8,269 nt of DNA from Dehalococcoidia bacterium (lineage in GTDB: Bacteria > Chloroflexota > Dehalococcoidia > DSTF01 > JALHUB01), in the NCBI GenBank assembly GCA_022865685.1, contig JALHUB010000043.1, positions 1 to 8,269 on the forward strand, written 5' to 3'. How positions within the stretch are numbered: the first letter of the stretch is position 1; each line of letters begins with the position of its first letter. The notes beneath the pieces were generated by a model. The model did not search any database. It saw only the letters and a list, made by a program, of their open reading frames with translations, and was not told where the DNA came from. Of this stretch, positions 1 to 5,628 are shown in pieces. The translations under genes were made by a program, and so were the position numbers.

Positions 1-419
1 AAGTAGGGGTTGCCCGTGCCGCCGGCGAAGATGACGATATCGCCCTTCTCCAGGTGCTCGATCGCGCGACGCGACGAGAACGGCTCGGCGATCTCCTGCA
101 CGGGGATGGCCGACTGCACGCAGACGCCGAGTCCCGCGGCTTCGAGCGCGCTCTGGAGGGCGAGGGAGTTGATGATCGTCGCCAGCATGCCGGCGTAGTC
201 GGCCGTCGTGCGGTCCATGCCCTCTTCGCTGCCGATGCCGCTGCCGCGCAGGATGTTCCCCGCGCCGACGACGATGCCAATCTGGCTGCTGACGGCGTGG
301 GCGGCCTTAATCTGGGCGGCGACTTTCCTGAGGGTGGGGGCGTCGATGCCGAAACGCTCGTCGCCGGCAAGCGCCTCCCCGCTTATCTTGAGGAGGGTCC
401 GTTTGCCACTTTCGGCCAT
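1..419 (-). CDS. pyrH: UMP kinase, N-terminal part (cut by window edge)
   Basis: Uridylate kinase phosphorylates UMP to UDP with ATP in the cytoplasm, a step of pyrimidine nucleotide synthesis. 139 complete codons are visible; the C-terminal part lies beyond base 1. Family signatures seen are the N-terminal LLKISGEAL (residues 9-17), the nucleotide-binding loop VVGAGNILRG (50-59), DYAGMLATIINSLAL (74-88) and FAGGTGNPY (131-139). The loop reads GAGN where many homologues have GGGN, a mild substitution. The ATG at 419 is the only plausible start, because a stop lies nine codons upstream in frame with no other start codon between. The upstream AGGG is a weak, distant ribosome site, so coupling to tsf, which ends 11 bases upstream, is likely. 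It is the third gene of the common rpsB-tsf-pyrH order; frr would often follow outside the window. Confidence 0.96.
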   Translation of the reverse strand, partial: MAESGKRTLLKISGEALAGDERFGIDAPTLRKVAAQIKAAHAVSSQIGIVVGAGNILRGSGIGSEEGMDRTTADYAGMLATIINSLALQSALEAAGLGVCVQSAIPVQEIAEPFSSRRAIEHLEKGDIVIFAGGTGNPY

Positions 420-430
420 GGCAGGTGGCC

Positions 431-934
431 CTAGCTGCCTAGCTCAAATCTCGCGAAACGGCGGACCTGGACGTTTTCGCCCGTCTTGGCGATGACATCG
501 TTCACGATATCCTGCACCGTGCGACCGGGGTCGCGGATGTAGGCCTGGCAGAGCAAGCACAGCTCTTCAGGCGTGCCCTCGGCGGCGGCAGGCAGGTCTT
601 CTTTGGAAACGGAAAGCGGGCCCGTCGCGGCGACCTGCATCGCCAGATCGCGCGCGAGCGCCTTGAAGTCGGGCGTGCGGGCGACGAAGTCCGTTTCGCA
701 GTTGACCTCGACCATGGCGCCGATACGTCCGCCGGCGTGAATGTAACACTCGACGAGCCCCTGCTCGGTCGTGCGGTGCGACTTCTTCTCGGCGGCGGTG
801 AGGCCGCCCTTGCGGAGTATCTCGGCAGCCTTCTGCTTATCGCCGCCTGCCTCGATGAGTGCGCGCTTGCAGTCCATGACGCCGGCGCCCGTGATCTCTC
901 TCAACTCTTTGACTTGTGCAGTGGTAACCTCCAC
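431..934 (-). CDS. tsf: Elongation factor Ts (short form)
   Basis: EF-Ts is the guanine-nucleotide exchange factor that regenerates EF-Tu-GTP during translation. The 167-residue product has the N-terminal UBA-like domain with LREITGAGVMDCKRAL (residues 11-26) and the core signature VEVNCETDFVART (75-87). It ends soon after DPGRTVQDIV (135-144). The length resembles the compact Thermus/Chloroflexota type rather than the roughly 280-residue enterobacterial protein, so this is not a truncation. The start is the GTG at 934-932, whose G is also the last base of the rpsB stop codon (TAGTG). A GAAGGGA stretch inside the end of rpsB can act as ribosome site. This start gives the expected MEVTTAQVKELRE beginning. 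Two cysteines in LCLLCQ (126-130) are not usual family markers, and I draw no conclusion from them. Confidence 0.97.
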   Translation of the reverse strand: MEVTTAQVKELREITGAGVMDCKRALIEAGGDKQKAAEILRKGGLTAAEKKSHRTTEQGLVECYIHAGGRIGAMVEVNCETDFVARTPDFKALARDLAMQVAATGPLSVSKEDLPAAAEGTPEELCLLCQAYIRDPGRTVQDIVNDVIAKTGENVQVRRFARFELGS

Positions 935-1797
935 TATGCGGTCCCTTCAGTGTCTTCTGTCGCCGGTGGTTCGCCTTCCGCGGCCGGCGCTTCGCCCGTC
1001 TGAGCCGTTGCCTCGGGTTCTTCCTCTGCTACCGGCTCCGCTATCTCCTCGTCGGGCGATACGCTGTACGTCTGACCGGCGAGCACCTCCGCCGCCTCGG
1101 GCGTGTACTCGCGCATGGCCAGCCCTTCGAGGGCGGCGTCGGCGATGCGGCTGGTGACGAGTCGCACGGCGCGGATGGCGTCGTCGTTGGAGGGAATCGG
1201 GTAGTCGATCTCATCGGGGTTGCCGTTGGTGTCGACCATTGCGACGATGGGAATGTCGACACGGTTCGACTCCGCGACGGCGATGCGCTCGGCGGTGGTG
1301 TCGACGATGAAGACGGCGCCGGGGAGAGAGGTCATCTCCTTCACGCCGCCGAAGTGGCGGTTGAGACGCTCGATCTCCTTGTCGATCTTGAGGATCTCCT
1401 TCTTGGGCAAGCGGTCGAACTCGCCGCGGGACTTGTTGTCTTCAAGGCGCACCAGGTGGTCGATTCGCGATTGGATCGTCGCGAAGTTGGTCAGCGTGCC
1501 GCCGAGCCAGCGGTTGTTGACATAAGGCATGAGGCAGCGCTTGGCCTCAGCCTCGACGGACTCCTGCGCCTGGCGCTTCGTGCCGCAGAAGACGATGGTC
1601 TTTCCGCTGGCGACGAGGTCGCGCACGAAATCGCAGGCCCGGTTGAGGTACTGGACCGTCTGCTGGAGGTCGATGATGTGGATGCCGTTGCGCTCGGTGA
1701 AGATGTAGGCACGCATGCGCGGGTCCCAGCGCTGCGTCTGGTGGCCGAAGTGGACGCCGGCTTCGAGGAGCGACTTCATACTGACTGGTGCTGGCAA
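934..1797 (-). CDS. rpsB: 30S ribosomal protein S2
   Basis: S2 is a protein of the small ribosomal subunit. The sequence carries MKSLLEAGVHFGHQTQRW, YIFTERNGIHIIDLQQTVQ, NNRWLGGTLTNF and PIVAMVDTNGNPDEIDYPIPSNDDAI, all diagnostic of S2. I choose the TTG at 1797-1795 (287 aa, first residues MPAPVSMKSLL). GGAGG lies 13 bases upstream, and the extra residues before MKSLLEAG match the short leaders usual in the family. The ATG at 1779 (281 aa) has no ribosome site. The farther ATG at 1884 would sit at or upstream of the inferred transcript start. The last 47 or so residues form an acidic, Ala/Pro/Glu-rich tail beyond the conserved S2 fold, probably disordered. It heads the rpsB-tsf-pyrH operon. 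Confidence 0.97.
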   Translation of the reverse strand: MPAPVSMKSLLEAGVHFGHQTQRWDPRMRAYIFTERNGIHIIDLQQTVQYLNRACDFVRDLVASGKTIVFCGTKRQAQESVEAEAKRCLMPYVNNRWLGGTLTNFATIQSRIDHLVRLEDNKSRGEFDRLPKKEILKIDKEIERLNRHFGGVKEMTSLPGAVFIVDTTAERIAVAESNRVDIPIVAMVDTNGNPDEIDYPIPSNDDAIRAVRLVTSRIADAALEGLAMREYTPEAAEVLAGQTYSVSPDEEIAEPVAEEEPEATAQTGEAPAAEGEPPATEDTEGTA

Positions 1798-1810
1798 TCT
1801 GGTACTGTAT

Positions 1811-1815
1811 CCTCC
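1811..1815 (-). promoter_or_regulatory. Ribosome binding site of rpsB
   Basis: GGAGG on the minus strand is a strong anti-SD match and ends 13 bases before the TTG start at 1797. The spacing is longer than the usual 5-9. It is still the only good site near the gene, and it favours the TTG over the ATG at 1779, which would lie 31 bases away. Confidence 0.6.
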
Positions 1816-1844
1816 GCCTAGTGGGAATGCCAAGTGCAATAATC

Positions 1845-1876
1845 CGCCCGCTGTTGCCCCAAGAGGCATGCGGGCG
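1845..1876 (-). promoter_or_regulatory. Candidate structured leader of rpsB
   Basis: On the minus strand, CGCCCGC (1876-1870) pairs with GCGGGCG (1851-1845). Inside it TGCC (1868-1865) pairs with GGCA (1858-1855) around a six-base loop, giving a two-part hairpin within the roughly 80-base leader upstream of the ribosome site. rpsB leaders are known in several bacteria to bind S2 and mediate autoregulation. That this hairpin does so is inference; I cannot match it to a described leader family by eye. Confidence 0.35.
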
Positions 1877-1886
1877 AGCGTCACTC

Positions 1887-1915
1887 ACTAGACCATAGGG
1901 CCGCACGCAGGGCAA
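1887..1915 (-). promoter_or_regulatory. Candidate promoter of rpsB-tsf-pyrH
   Basis: On the minus strand, TTGCCC (1915-1910) is followed after 17 bases by TCTAGT (1892-1887). TGG directly precedes the -10 box, giving an extended -10 motif. Each hexamer matches the housekeeping consensus at 4 of 6 positions. Transcription would start near 1880 and leave a leader of about 80 bases before the TTG start. Confidence 0.45.
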
Positions 1916-1963
1916 CGGGGTTTGCCTGCCGGCGCGGCGGGCGGCGCTGTCTGGTGATGGAGA

Positions 1964-1991
1964 TGAGAGGCGGGGGTCAACCCGCCTCTCA
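1964..1991 (-). terminator. Strong hairpin, probable transcription end of the exported-protein gene
   Basis: TGAGAGGCGGG (1964-1974) and its exact reverse complement (1981-1991) form an 11-bp GC-rich stem with a six-base loop. It begins 30 bases beyond the stop codon of the minus-strand gene at 2022-2525 and precedes the rpsB promoter. There is no T-tract on either side, so it is not a classical intrinsic terminator. A T-poor terminator, a 3'-end stabilising hairpin or a protein-binding palindrome are all possible. Confidence 0.5.
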
Positions 1992-2021
1992 GAGTAGTGG
2001 TCTGGCCCGGTTTCGTCGCGC

Positions 2022-2525
2022 CTACCGGGATACCGCTCCCCAGCGGTTCTGCAGGCCGGGACCGACACCGTCGCTGGACTCGCCATAGCCGGCTGCAGCG
2101 CCGGACACAGCCGGGCCGCCGTCGCAGTCGCAATCGCCGGGGCCGTGCGGGCCGGCGGACAACTGGTTCTGCTCCATCTGCTGCTGCATCCACTGCCCCC
2201 GCTCCGGTGACATCTGCCCGGCGGCCACTGCCTGGTCCAACGCCGCCTGGCGGGCATCGGCTACCGCCTGATGGAAAGCTGCAAGATCGATGCCCTTCTC
2301 TTCGAGGAGCGCGGGGATCGTCGTGCCGCCCTCCAGTTCCGCGAGGAGCTCGTCTTCGCTGAGGCCCGTGAGCTCCGACGCTACGGCGAGAGGGATGTCA
2401 CGCCCGCCGATCGCCGTGTCGGACTTGGGGCCCGGTCCGCCCGCGAACGCCGCGCCGACGAGTACTGCGCCGACGGCCACTGCCGTGATTGCTCCACCCA
2501 TGCCGATAACCAGCTTCTTCAACAT
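2022..2525 (-). CDS. Exported DUF2680-like small protein
   Basis: Function unknown. The 167-residue product begins with a basic n-region (MLKK) and a hydrophobic segment to about residue 28 ending in AFA|GG, a plausible signal-peptidase I site; uncleaved it would be a membrane anchor. Residues 43-120 are mostly helical and amphipathic: LAVASELTGLSEDELLAEL, then a TTIPALLEEKGID turn, then AFHQAVADARQAALDQAV and MSPERGQWMQQQMEQ. This order (helix, 'E-GG-TI--L-EEKGID', long helix, SPE/TPE-type helix) resembles DUF2680 proteins of Firmicutes and Chloroflexota, and loosely Spy/CpxP helices. The last 45 or so residues are Gly-rich with DCDCD at 131-135. The ATG at 2525 is chosen over the upstream GTG/ATG because AAAGGA and AAGGA precede it by 8 and 4 bases and it places the signal sequence at the N-terminus. 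It is divergent from the two-component genes. Confidence 0.8.
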   Translation of the reverse strand: MLKKLVIGMGGAITAVAVGAVLVGAAFAGGPGPKSDTAIGGRDIPLAVASELTGLSEDELLAELEGGTTIPALLEEKGIDLAAFHQAVADARQAALDQAVAAGQMSPERGQWMQQQMEQNQLSAGPHGPGDCDCDGGPAVSGAAAGYGESSDGVGPGLQNRWGAVSR

Positions 2526-2529
2526 GTCG

Positions 2530-2575
2530 TCCTTCCTTTCTCCTGGTCCTGGTTCGCAGTCCTGTCCTGCTCCTG
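2530..2575 (-). repeat. Purine-rich leader with repeated CAGGA pentamers
   Basis: On the minus strand, five CAGGA copies (plus-strand TCCTG at 2541, 2547, 2560, 2565 and 2571) lie just upstream of the tandem ribosome-site motifs AAAGGA and AAGGA of the exported-protein gene. They may be simple low-complexity sequence, extra anti-SD matches or protein-binding repeats. The sequence does not decide between these. Confidence 0.4.
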
Positions 2576-2682
2576 TTACCAGCGTAGCGGGCGCGTTTGG
2601 AGCCGTGATGGAGCGGTCATGGAGATTTCGGGAGACAAGCAAGAAGGGAGACTGAACTCAGCGGGCGGGAAGTCTTCACAAG

Positions 2683-2728
2683 ATATCCAAGAATAATCCA
2701 CAATTCAGGACGGAGCCGTGTGTACAAT
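2683..2728 (+). promoter_or_regulatory. Candidate promoter and operator of the two-component operon
   Basis: TACAAT at 2723-2728 matches the -10 consensus at 5 of 6 positions. Transcription would start about 2735, some 15 bases before the regulator ATG. No good -35 lies at 16-18 bases. Instead TCCA recurs at 2686-2689 and 2697-2700, exactly 11 bp apart, in AT-rich flanks (ATATCCAAGA, AATAATCCACAA). That spacing is typical of OmpR/PhoB-family direct-repeat sites, so activator-dependent autoregulation is possible. This is inference from a short motif. Confidence 0.35.
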
Positions 2729-2749
2729 ACGAGCCATGAGGTGCAAAGC

Positions 2750-3439
2750 ATGAAAGAGAAGATACTGATCGTCGATGATGACAGGCACATCGTTGACATT
2801 GTGCGGGCCTACCTGGAGAAAGATGGCTATCGCGTTGTCGCGGCATACGACGGCCGTGAGGCGCTGGAAGTGGCGGCGAAGGAACGTCCGGCACTGCTCA
2901 TCCTCGACCTCATGCTGCCGGAGCTTTCCGGCTGGGACGTGATGCGCTCGTTGCGGCAGACTTCGCAGGTACCGGTGATAATGCTGACGGCGCGGGATGA
3001 CCCGACGGACAAGGTGGTTGGGTTGGAGTTGGGCGGCGACGACTACGTCGTGAAGCCGTTCGACCCGAAGGAGCTGCTGGCGCGCGTTCGTGCCGTGTTG
3101 AGGCGGACGCAGCCCGCCGGTCCGCGGGCGCCGATCAGCGTCGGCCAACTCGTGATCGACGCTGGTCGGCGCGAGGTGTGGGTCGGCGAGAAGCGCGTCG
3201 ACCTCACGGCGACGGAGTTCGCCATTCTGCTTGTGCTGGCGCGTCATCCCGGTATGGTATACACACGGCTGCAGTTGCTCGAGGAGGTCCAGGGAGAGGC
3301 GTACGCCGGCTACGAGCGGGCGATCGACAGTCATATCAAGAACCTCCGCCGTAAGTTGGAGCCAGACCCGCAGCAGCCGCGATACGTGGTGACGCTGCAC
3401 GGGGTGGGCTATCGCCTGGAGGGCGGCGATGTTTCGTAG
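2750..3439 (+). CDS. OmpR/PhoB-family response regulator
   Basis: DNA-binding response regulator of a two-component system, cytoplasmic, 229 residues. The receiver domain (about 3-118) has acidic residues D9/D10/D11, phospho-acceptor D53 in LILDLMLPE, switch T80 and K102 in VVKPF. The OmpR-type winged helix (about 128-224) contains LTATEFAILLVLARHPGMV, the recognition-helix region AIDSHIKNLRRKL and the terminal hairpin HGVGYRLEG. The ATG at 2750 is preceded at 8 bases by GAGG and starts right at the first receiver strand. A GTG at 2720 in frame would add ten residues but overlaps the -10 box. The 3' end overlaps the kinase start by 11 bases, so the two are translationally coupled. The pair resembles MprA/BaeR-type systems; the signal cannot be told from sequence. 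Confidence 0.96.
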   Translation: MKEKILIVDDDRHIVDIVRAYLEKDGYRVVAAYDGREALEVAAKERPALLILDLMLPELSGWDVMRSLRQTSQVPVIMLTARDDPTDKVVGLELGGDDYVVKPFDPKELLARVRAVLRRTQPAGPRAPISVGQLVIDAGRREVWVGEKRVDLTATEFAILLVLARHPGMVYTRLQLLEEVQGEAYAGYERAIDSHIKNLRRKLEPDPQQPRYVVTLHGVGYRLEGGDVS

Positions 3440-5126
3440 CATGCGTCTGCGGCTGATACTCGCGTTTGTTGTGGTTGTTGGGGTTGCCGTCGGCGTGGCA
3501 GAGATTATCGCCGAGCGGACGGCGAGGAACGAGTTTGACGCGTACGTGTCTAGGGTAGACGCTGCCTACCTGGAGACGCTGGCGGGGAAGCTCGGCGACT
3601 ACTATGCGGCGAACGGAAGCTGGCGAGAGGTGGAGTCTGTGTTTCAGACGCTGCCGCAAGCACCGGGCCGGCTGCAACTGCTGGACAGCTCTGGCAACGT
3701 CGTCGGTGATTCATCGCCGGGGCGCGGGCCGGGCCCTGGTGGGAGCCCCGGCGGTCCATCAGACGGCGGGCCGGATCAAGGTGGAGGTGATGCCAGCGCA
3801 ACGCCGACGCCTGCCGCCACCGGTTCCGCTCCCGACGGTCCGCAGGGCGGGCCAGGTCAGAGCGGTGGTGGCGACGTCGCCACTCCAGGACCTGCCGCCA
3901 CCGCTTCCCCTTCCGGGGGACCAGGCGGCGTCCCGGGCGGTGCGATTTCGACCCTAGGGCCGCGCGGGCCGAACAATGCTCCTCAGGGAGGTGAGCAAGG
4001 AGGGCAAAACGATCTGGCGGTCGCGCAGATCGCTGGCGGACCGCGGCTTCTGATCGCGTCGTCCGGCATCGCCGCCGAGGCGACGCCGACGCCCCAGTCT
4101 GTGCAGAGGATACCGGTCTACGCGAACGGGCAGCAGGTTGGGACCCTGGTCGTAGTGTCGGGAACGGGCGCCGCGGCGCAGTCGACGTTTGGCGACCGTT
4201 TCTTCGACCGGGTGAGGCTGGGGCTAATCGTGGGTGGGGGCGCAGCGTTGCTGCTGGCCATTATCCTGGCGGTCGTGCTTGTGGACGGTGTCACGCGACC
4301 GTTGCGACGTCTGGCAGAGGGCGTGCGCCGCATTGCCGCCGGAGATTTCAGCGAGCGTGTGGCTGTCACATCCCCGTCTGAGGCAGCGGAGCTCGCCCGC
4401 TCCTTCAACCGTATGGCGGAATCGCTGGAACAGGACCGGGAGACTCGCCACCGTCTCCTCTCCGACATTGTGCATGAGCTGCGGACGCCGCTTTCCGTCA
4501 TCCAGGGCACCGCGCAGGGATTCCTCGACGGCGTCATCCCGGCGGACACTGAGCACGCATCACTTATCCGGGACGAGGCTTCTTTGCTGAGCAAACTCGT
4601 TACCGACCTGCGGGACATTGCCCTTGCCGAGGCCGGGGAGCTCCGGCTGGAGCAAGAACCCCAGAACATGAGTGACTTGGCGAGACAAGCAGTAGCCGCG
4701 GCGTCGGTCCGCGCCGGCGAGAAGGGCGTTTCGCTGGAGTTCCAGACGCCATCCGATGCGATGCCGGTCACTGTCGACCGCGATCGCACCCTACAGGTGC
4801 TGGGGAACCTCGTGGACAACGCGCTGCGCCACACTCCTGCGGGAGGGAAAGTGACGGTCAGCGTGAGAGGCCCGCTCGACGGCGGGGTGGCCGTTGACGT
4901 GACGGATACGGGCGAAGGGATAGCGCCGGAGCACCTTCCGCACGTATTCGAGCGCTTCTACCGCATCGACCCGGCGCGGTCTCCCGGCGGGACCGGGCTG
5001 GGACTGGCCATAGCAAAGCAGTTGACCGAGGCACAGGGTGGCACCCTATCGGCGAAGAGCGAGCCGGGCCGTGGCTCCTCGTTTACAGTCGCCCTCCCCC
5101 TCGCGCCTCTGGGGGCCGGCATGTAG
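3429..5126 (+). CDS. Membrane sensor histidine kinase with Gly/Pro-rich sensor insertion
   Basis: Partner kinase of the preceding regulator, 565 residues. The order is: TM1 (about 8-25), extracytoplasmic region (26-261), TM2 (about 262-286), HAMP (about 286-340), HisKA with H349 in HELRTP, then HATPase_c with N-box GNLVDNALRHTP (459-470), G1 DTGEGI (493-498), F-box VFERFYR and G2 GTGLGLAI (521-528). All catalytic motifs are intact. The sensor halves, RLQLLDSSGNVVGDS (81-95) and RIPVYANGQQVGTLVVV (227-243), read like the two ends of a small BaeS-type sensor domain. Between them lie about 100 Gly/Pro/Ala/Ser/Thr-rich residues (94-194) that look disordered, plus a short stretch RLLIASSGIA. The ATG at 3429 sits inside the regulator's last codons. 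A later in-frame ATG at 3441 would lose four residues. Confidence 0.95.
   Translation: MFRSMRLRLILAFVVVVGVAVGVAEIIAERTARNEFDAYVSRVDAAYLETLAGKLGDYYAANGSWREVESVFQTLPQAPGRLQLLDSSGNVVGDSSPGRGPGPGGSPGGPSDGGPDQGGGDASATPTPAATGSAPDGPQGGPGQSGGGDVATPGPAATASPSGGPGGVPGGAISTLGPRGPNNAPQGGEQGGQNDLAVAQIAGGPRLLIASSGIAAEATPTPQSVQRIPVYANGQQVGTLVVVSGTGAAAQSTFGDRFFDRVRLGLIVGGGAALLLAIILAVVLVDGVTRPLRRLAEGVRRIAAGDFSERVAVTSPSEAAELARSFNRMAESLEQDRETRHRLLSDIVHELRTPLSVIQGTAQGFLDGVIPADTEHASLIRDEASLLSKLVTDLRDIALAEAGELRLEQEPQNMSDLARQAVAAASVRAGEKGVSLEFQTPSDAMPVTVDRDRTLQVLGNLVDNALRHTPAGGKVTVSVRGPLDGGVAVDVTDTGEGIAPEHLPHVFERFYRIDPARSPGGTGLGLAIAKQLTEAQGGTLSAKSEPGRGSSFTVALPLAPLGAGM
3708..4010 (+). repeat. Low-complexity segment with 81-bp degenerate tandem duplication
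   Basis: This segment encodes kinase residues 94-194. Two adjacent units of 27 codons, at 3765-3845 and 3846-3926, share the protein pattern GGPxQ...GGGD...ATPxPAAT. Both start with GGCGGGCC, and CCTGCCGCCACCG occurs identically at 3810-3822 and 3891-3903. This suggests an old tandem duplication within a Gly/Pro-rich tract. The reading frame stays open throughout and frames the intact downstream kinase. Confidence 0.75.
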
Positions 5127-5149
5127 CCCTTCGCGATGGCCGCTCAGGC

Positions 5150-5179
5150 TTGCCTCCAACAGCAGTCCCTCGGTAGACT
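5150..5179 (+). promoter_or_regulatory. Candidate promoter of the zinc-ribbon gene
   Basis: TTGCCT (5150-5155) and TAGACT (5174-5179) are 18 bases apart, each matching the consensus at 4 of 6. A TATATA at 5181-5186 lies just beyond and is an alternative -10. Either would start transcription about 20 bases before the ribosome site at 5199. Read-through from the kinase gene, which ends at 5126, is also possible. Confidence 0.4.
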
Positions 5180-5198
5180 GTATATACCGATTCATTCT

Positions 5199-5204
5199 GG
5201 AGGT
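5199..5204 (+). promoter_or_regulatory. Ribosome binding site of the FmdB-family gene
   Basis: GGAGGT lies seven bases before the TTG at 5212. This near-ideal site fixes a non-ATG start that gives the conserved PTYEYRC N-terminus. Confidence 0.8.
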
Positions 5205-5211
5205 CCCAGGT

Positions 5212-5538
5212 TTGCCCACTTACGAGTATCGATGCACCGAGTGCGGGCATCAGTATGAGAGGCGCGAAGGCTTCGATGCTCCCGCCGTCCATCCCTGCCC
5301 TCGCTGTCGCGCCGAGTCGCGACGCGTCCTCCATGCGCCCCTGATCCTCTTCAAGGCCAGCGGCTTCTACGTGACCGACAACCGCAAGAGTGGTCTTGCC
5401 GGCGCTCCGAGCACGTCCAGCGGCTCGAACGGCGACGGCGACAAGGCCGACTTCACGGTCGAAGCTGCGCCCCCTGCAAACAAGAATCCGGCCGCCAAGA
5501 CGCCGGAGAAGTCCTCCGAAGCAGCGGCTGCCAGCTAG
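5212..5538 (+). CDS. FmdB-family zinc-ribbon protein
   Basis: A 108-residue protein starting (M)PTYEYRCTECGHQYE, the hallmark of the FmdB/CxxC_CxxC_SSSS putative regulatory family. Four cysteines, C8-x2-C11 and C29-x2-C32, should bind one zinc ion. The conserved region ends with LILFKASGFYVTDNR (45-59). The name comes from a gene next to formylmethanofuran dehydrogenase; the cellular role is not established, and DNA, RNA or protein binding are all possible. After residue 60 the sequence becomes a Ser/Gly- then Ala/Lys/Pro-rich tail that looks disordered, common in Chloroflexota and actinobacterial members. Start TTG at 5212 with GGAGGT seven bases upstream. The longer open frame beginning at 5038 overlaps the kinase and is not credible. 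dtd follows after 90 bases. Confidence 0.88.
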   Translation: MPTYEYRCTECGHQYERREGFDAPAVHPCPRCRAESRRVLHAPLILFKASGFYVTDNRKSGLAGAPSTSSGSNGDGDKADFTVEAAPPANKNPAAKTPEKSSEAAAAS

Positions 5539-5617
5539 CGGAGTGCCACAAGACATCGTAGCTGGGACTTTCCAGTCTCGGCGTGCTGGTTTCCCGCACG
5601 GCTGGAGGTCCCTGCTT

Positions 5618-5623
5618 GAGGAG
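5618..5623 (+). promoter_or_regulatory. Ribosome binding site of dtd
   Basis: GAGGAG lies five bases before the TTG at 5629 and supports that non-ATG start, which gives the conserved MKAVIQRVSRASV N-terminus. Confidence 0.75.
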
Positions 5624-5628
5624 ACACC

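Noticed and set aside
1798..1884. Longer rpsB start at ATG 1884
   Set aside because: It would sit at or upstream of the inferred transcript start, adds residues not found in S2, and the ribosome site GGAGG would lie inside it.
1881..1960. Possible tRNA or small RNA in the GC-rich spacer upstream of rpsB
   Set aside because: No cloverleaf arms, no T-loop GTTCGA-like sequence, and no CCA-type end. The segment is better explained as promoter.
1547..2257. Minus-strand open frame of 236 codons across rpsB and the exported-protein gene
   Set aside because: Out of frame with both supported genes, Arg/Pro/Ser-rich, and crosses the promoter and hairpin region.
2705..3442. Minus-strand open frame opposite the response regulator
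   Set aside because: It mirrors the real gene's codons. The plus-strand product has complete receiver and winged-helix motifs, and this frame has none.
5112..5143. Imperfect inverted repeat after the kinase gene (CGGCAT / ATGGCCG) as a terminator
   Set aside because: Short, bulged and not followed by T residues, so not distinguishable from chance in GC-rich sequence.
5564..5600. Two small hairpins between the FmdB-like gene and dtd (5564-5579 and 5582-5600), considered as terminator or riboswitch
   Set aside because: Stems are only 5-6 bp with a wobble pair, no T-tract, and no recognised riboswitch or T-box pattern.
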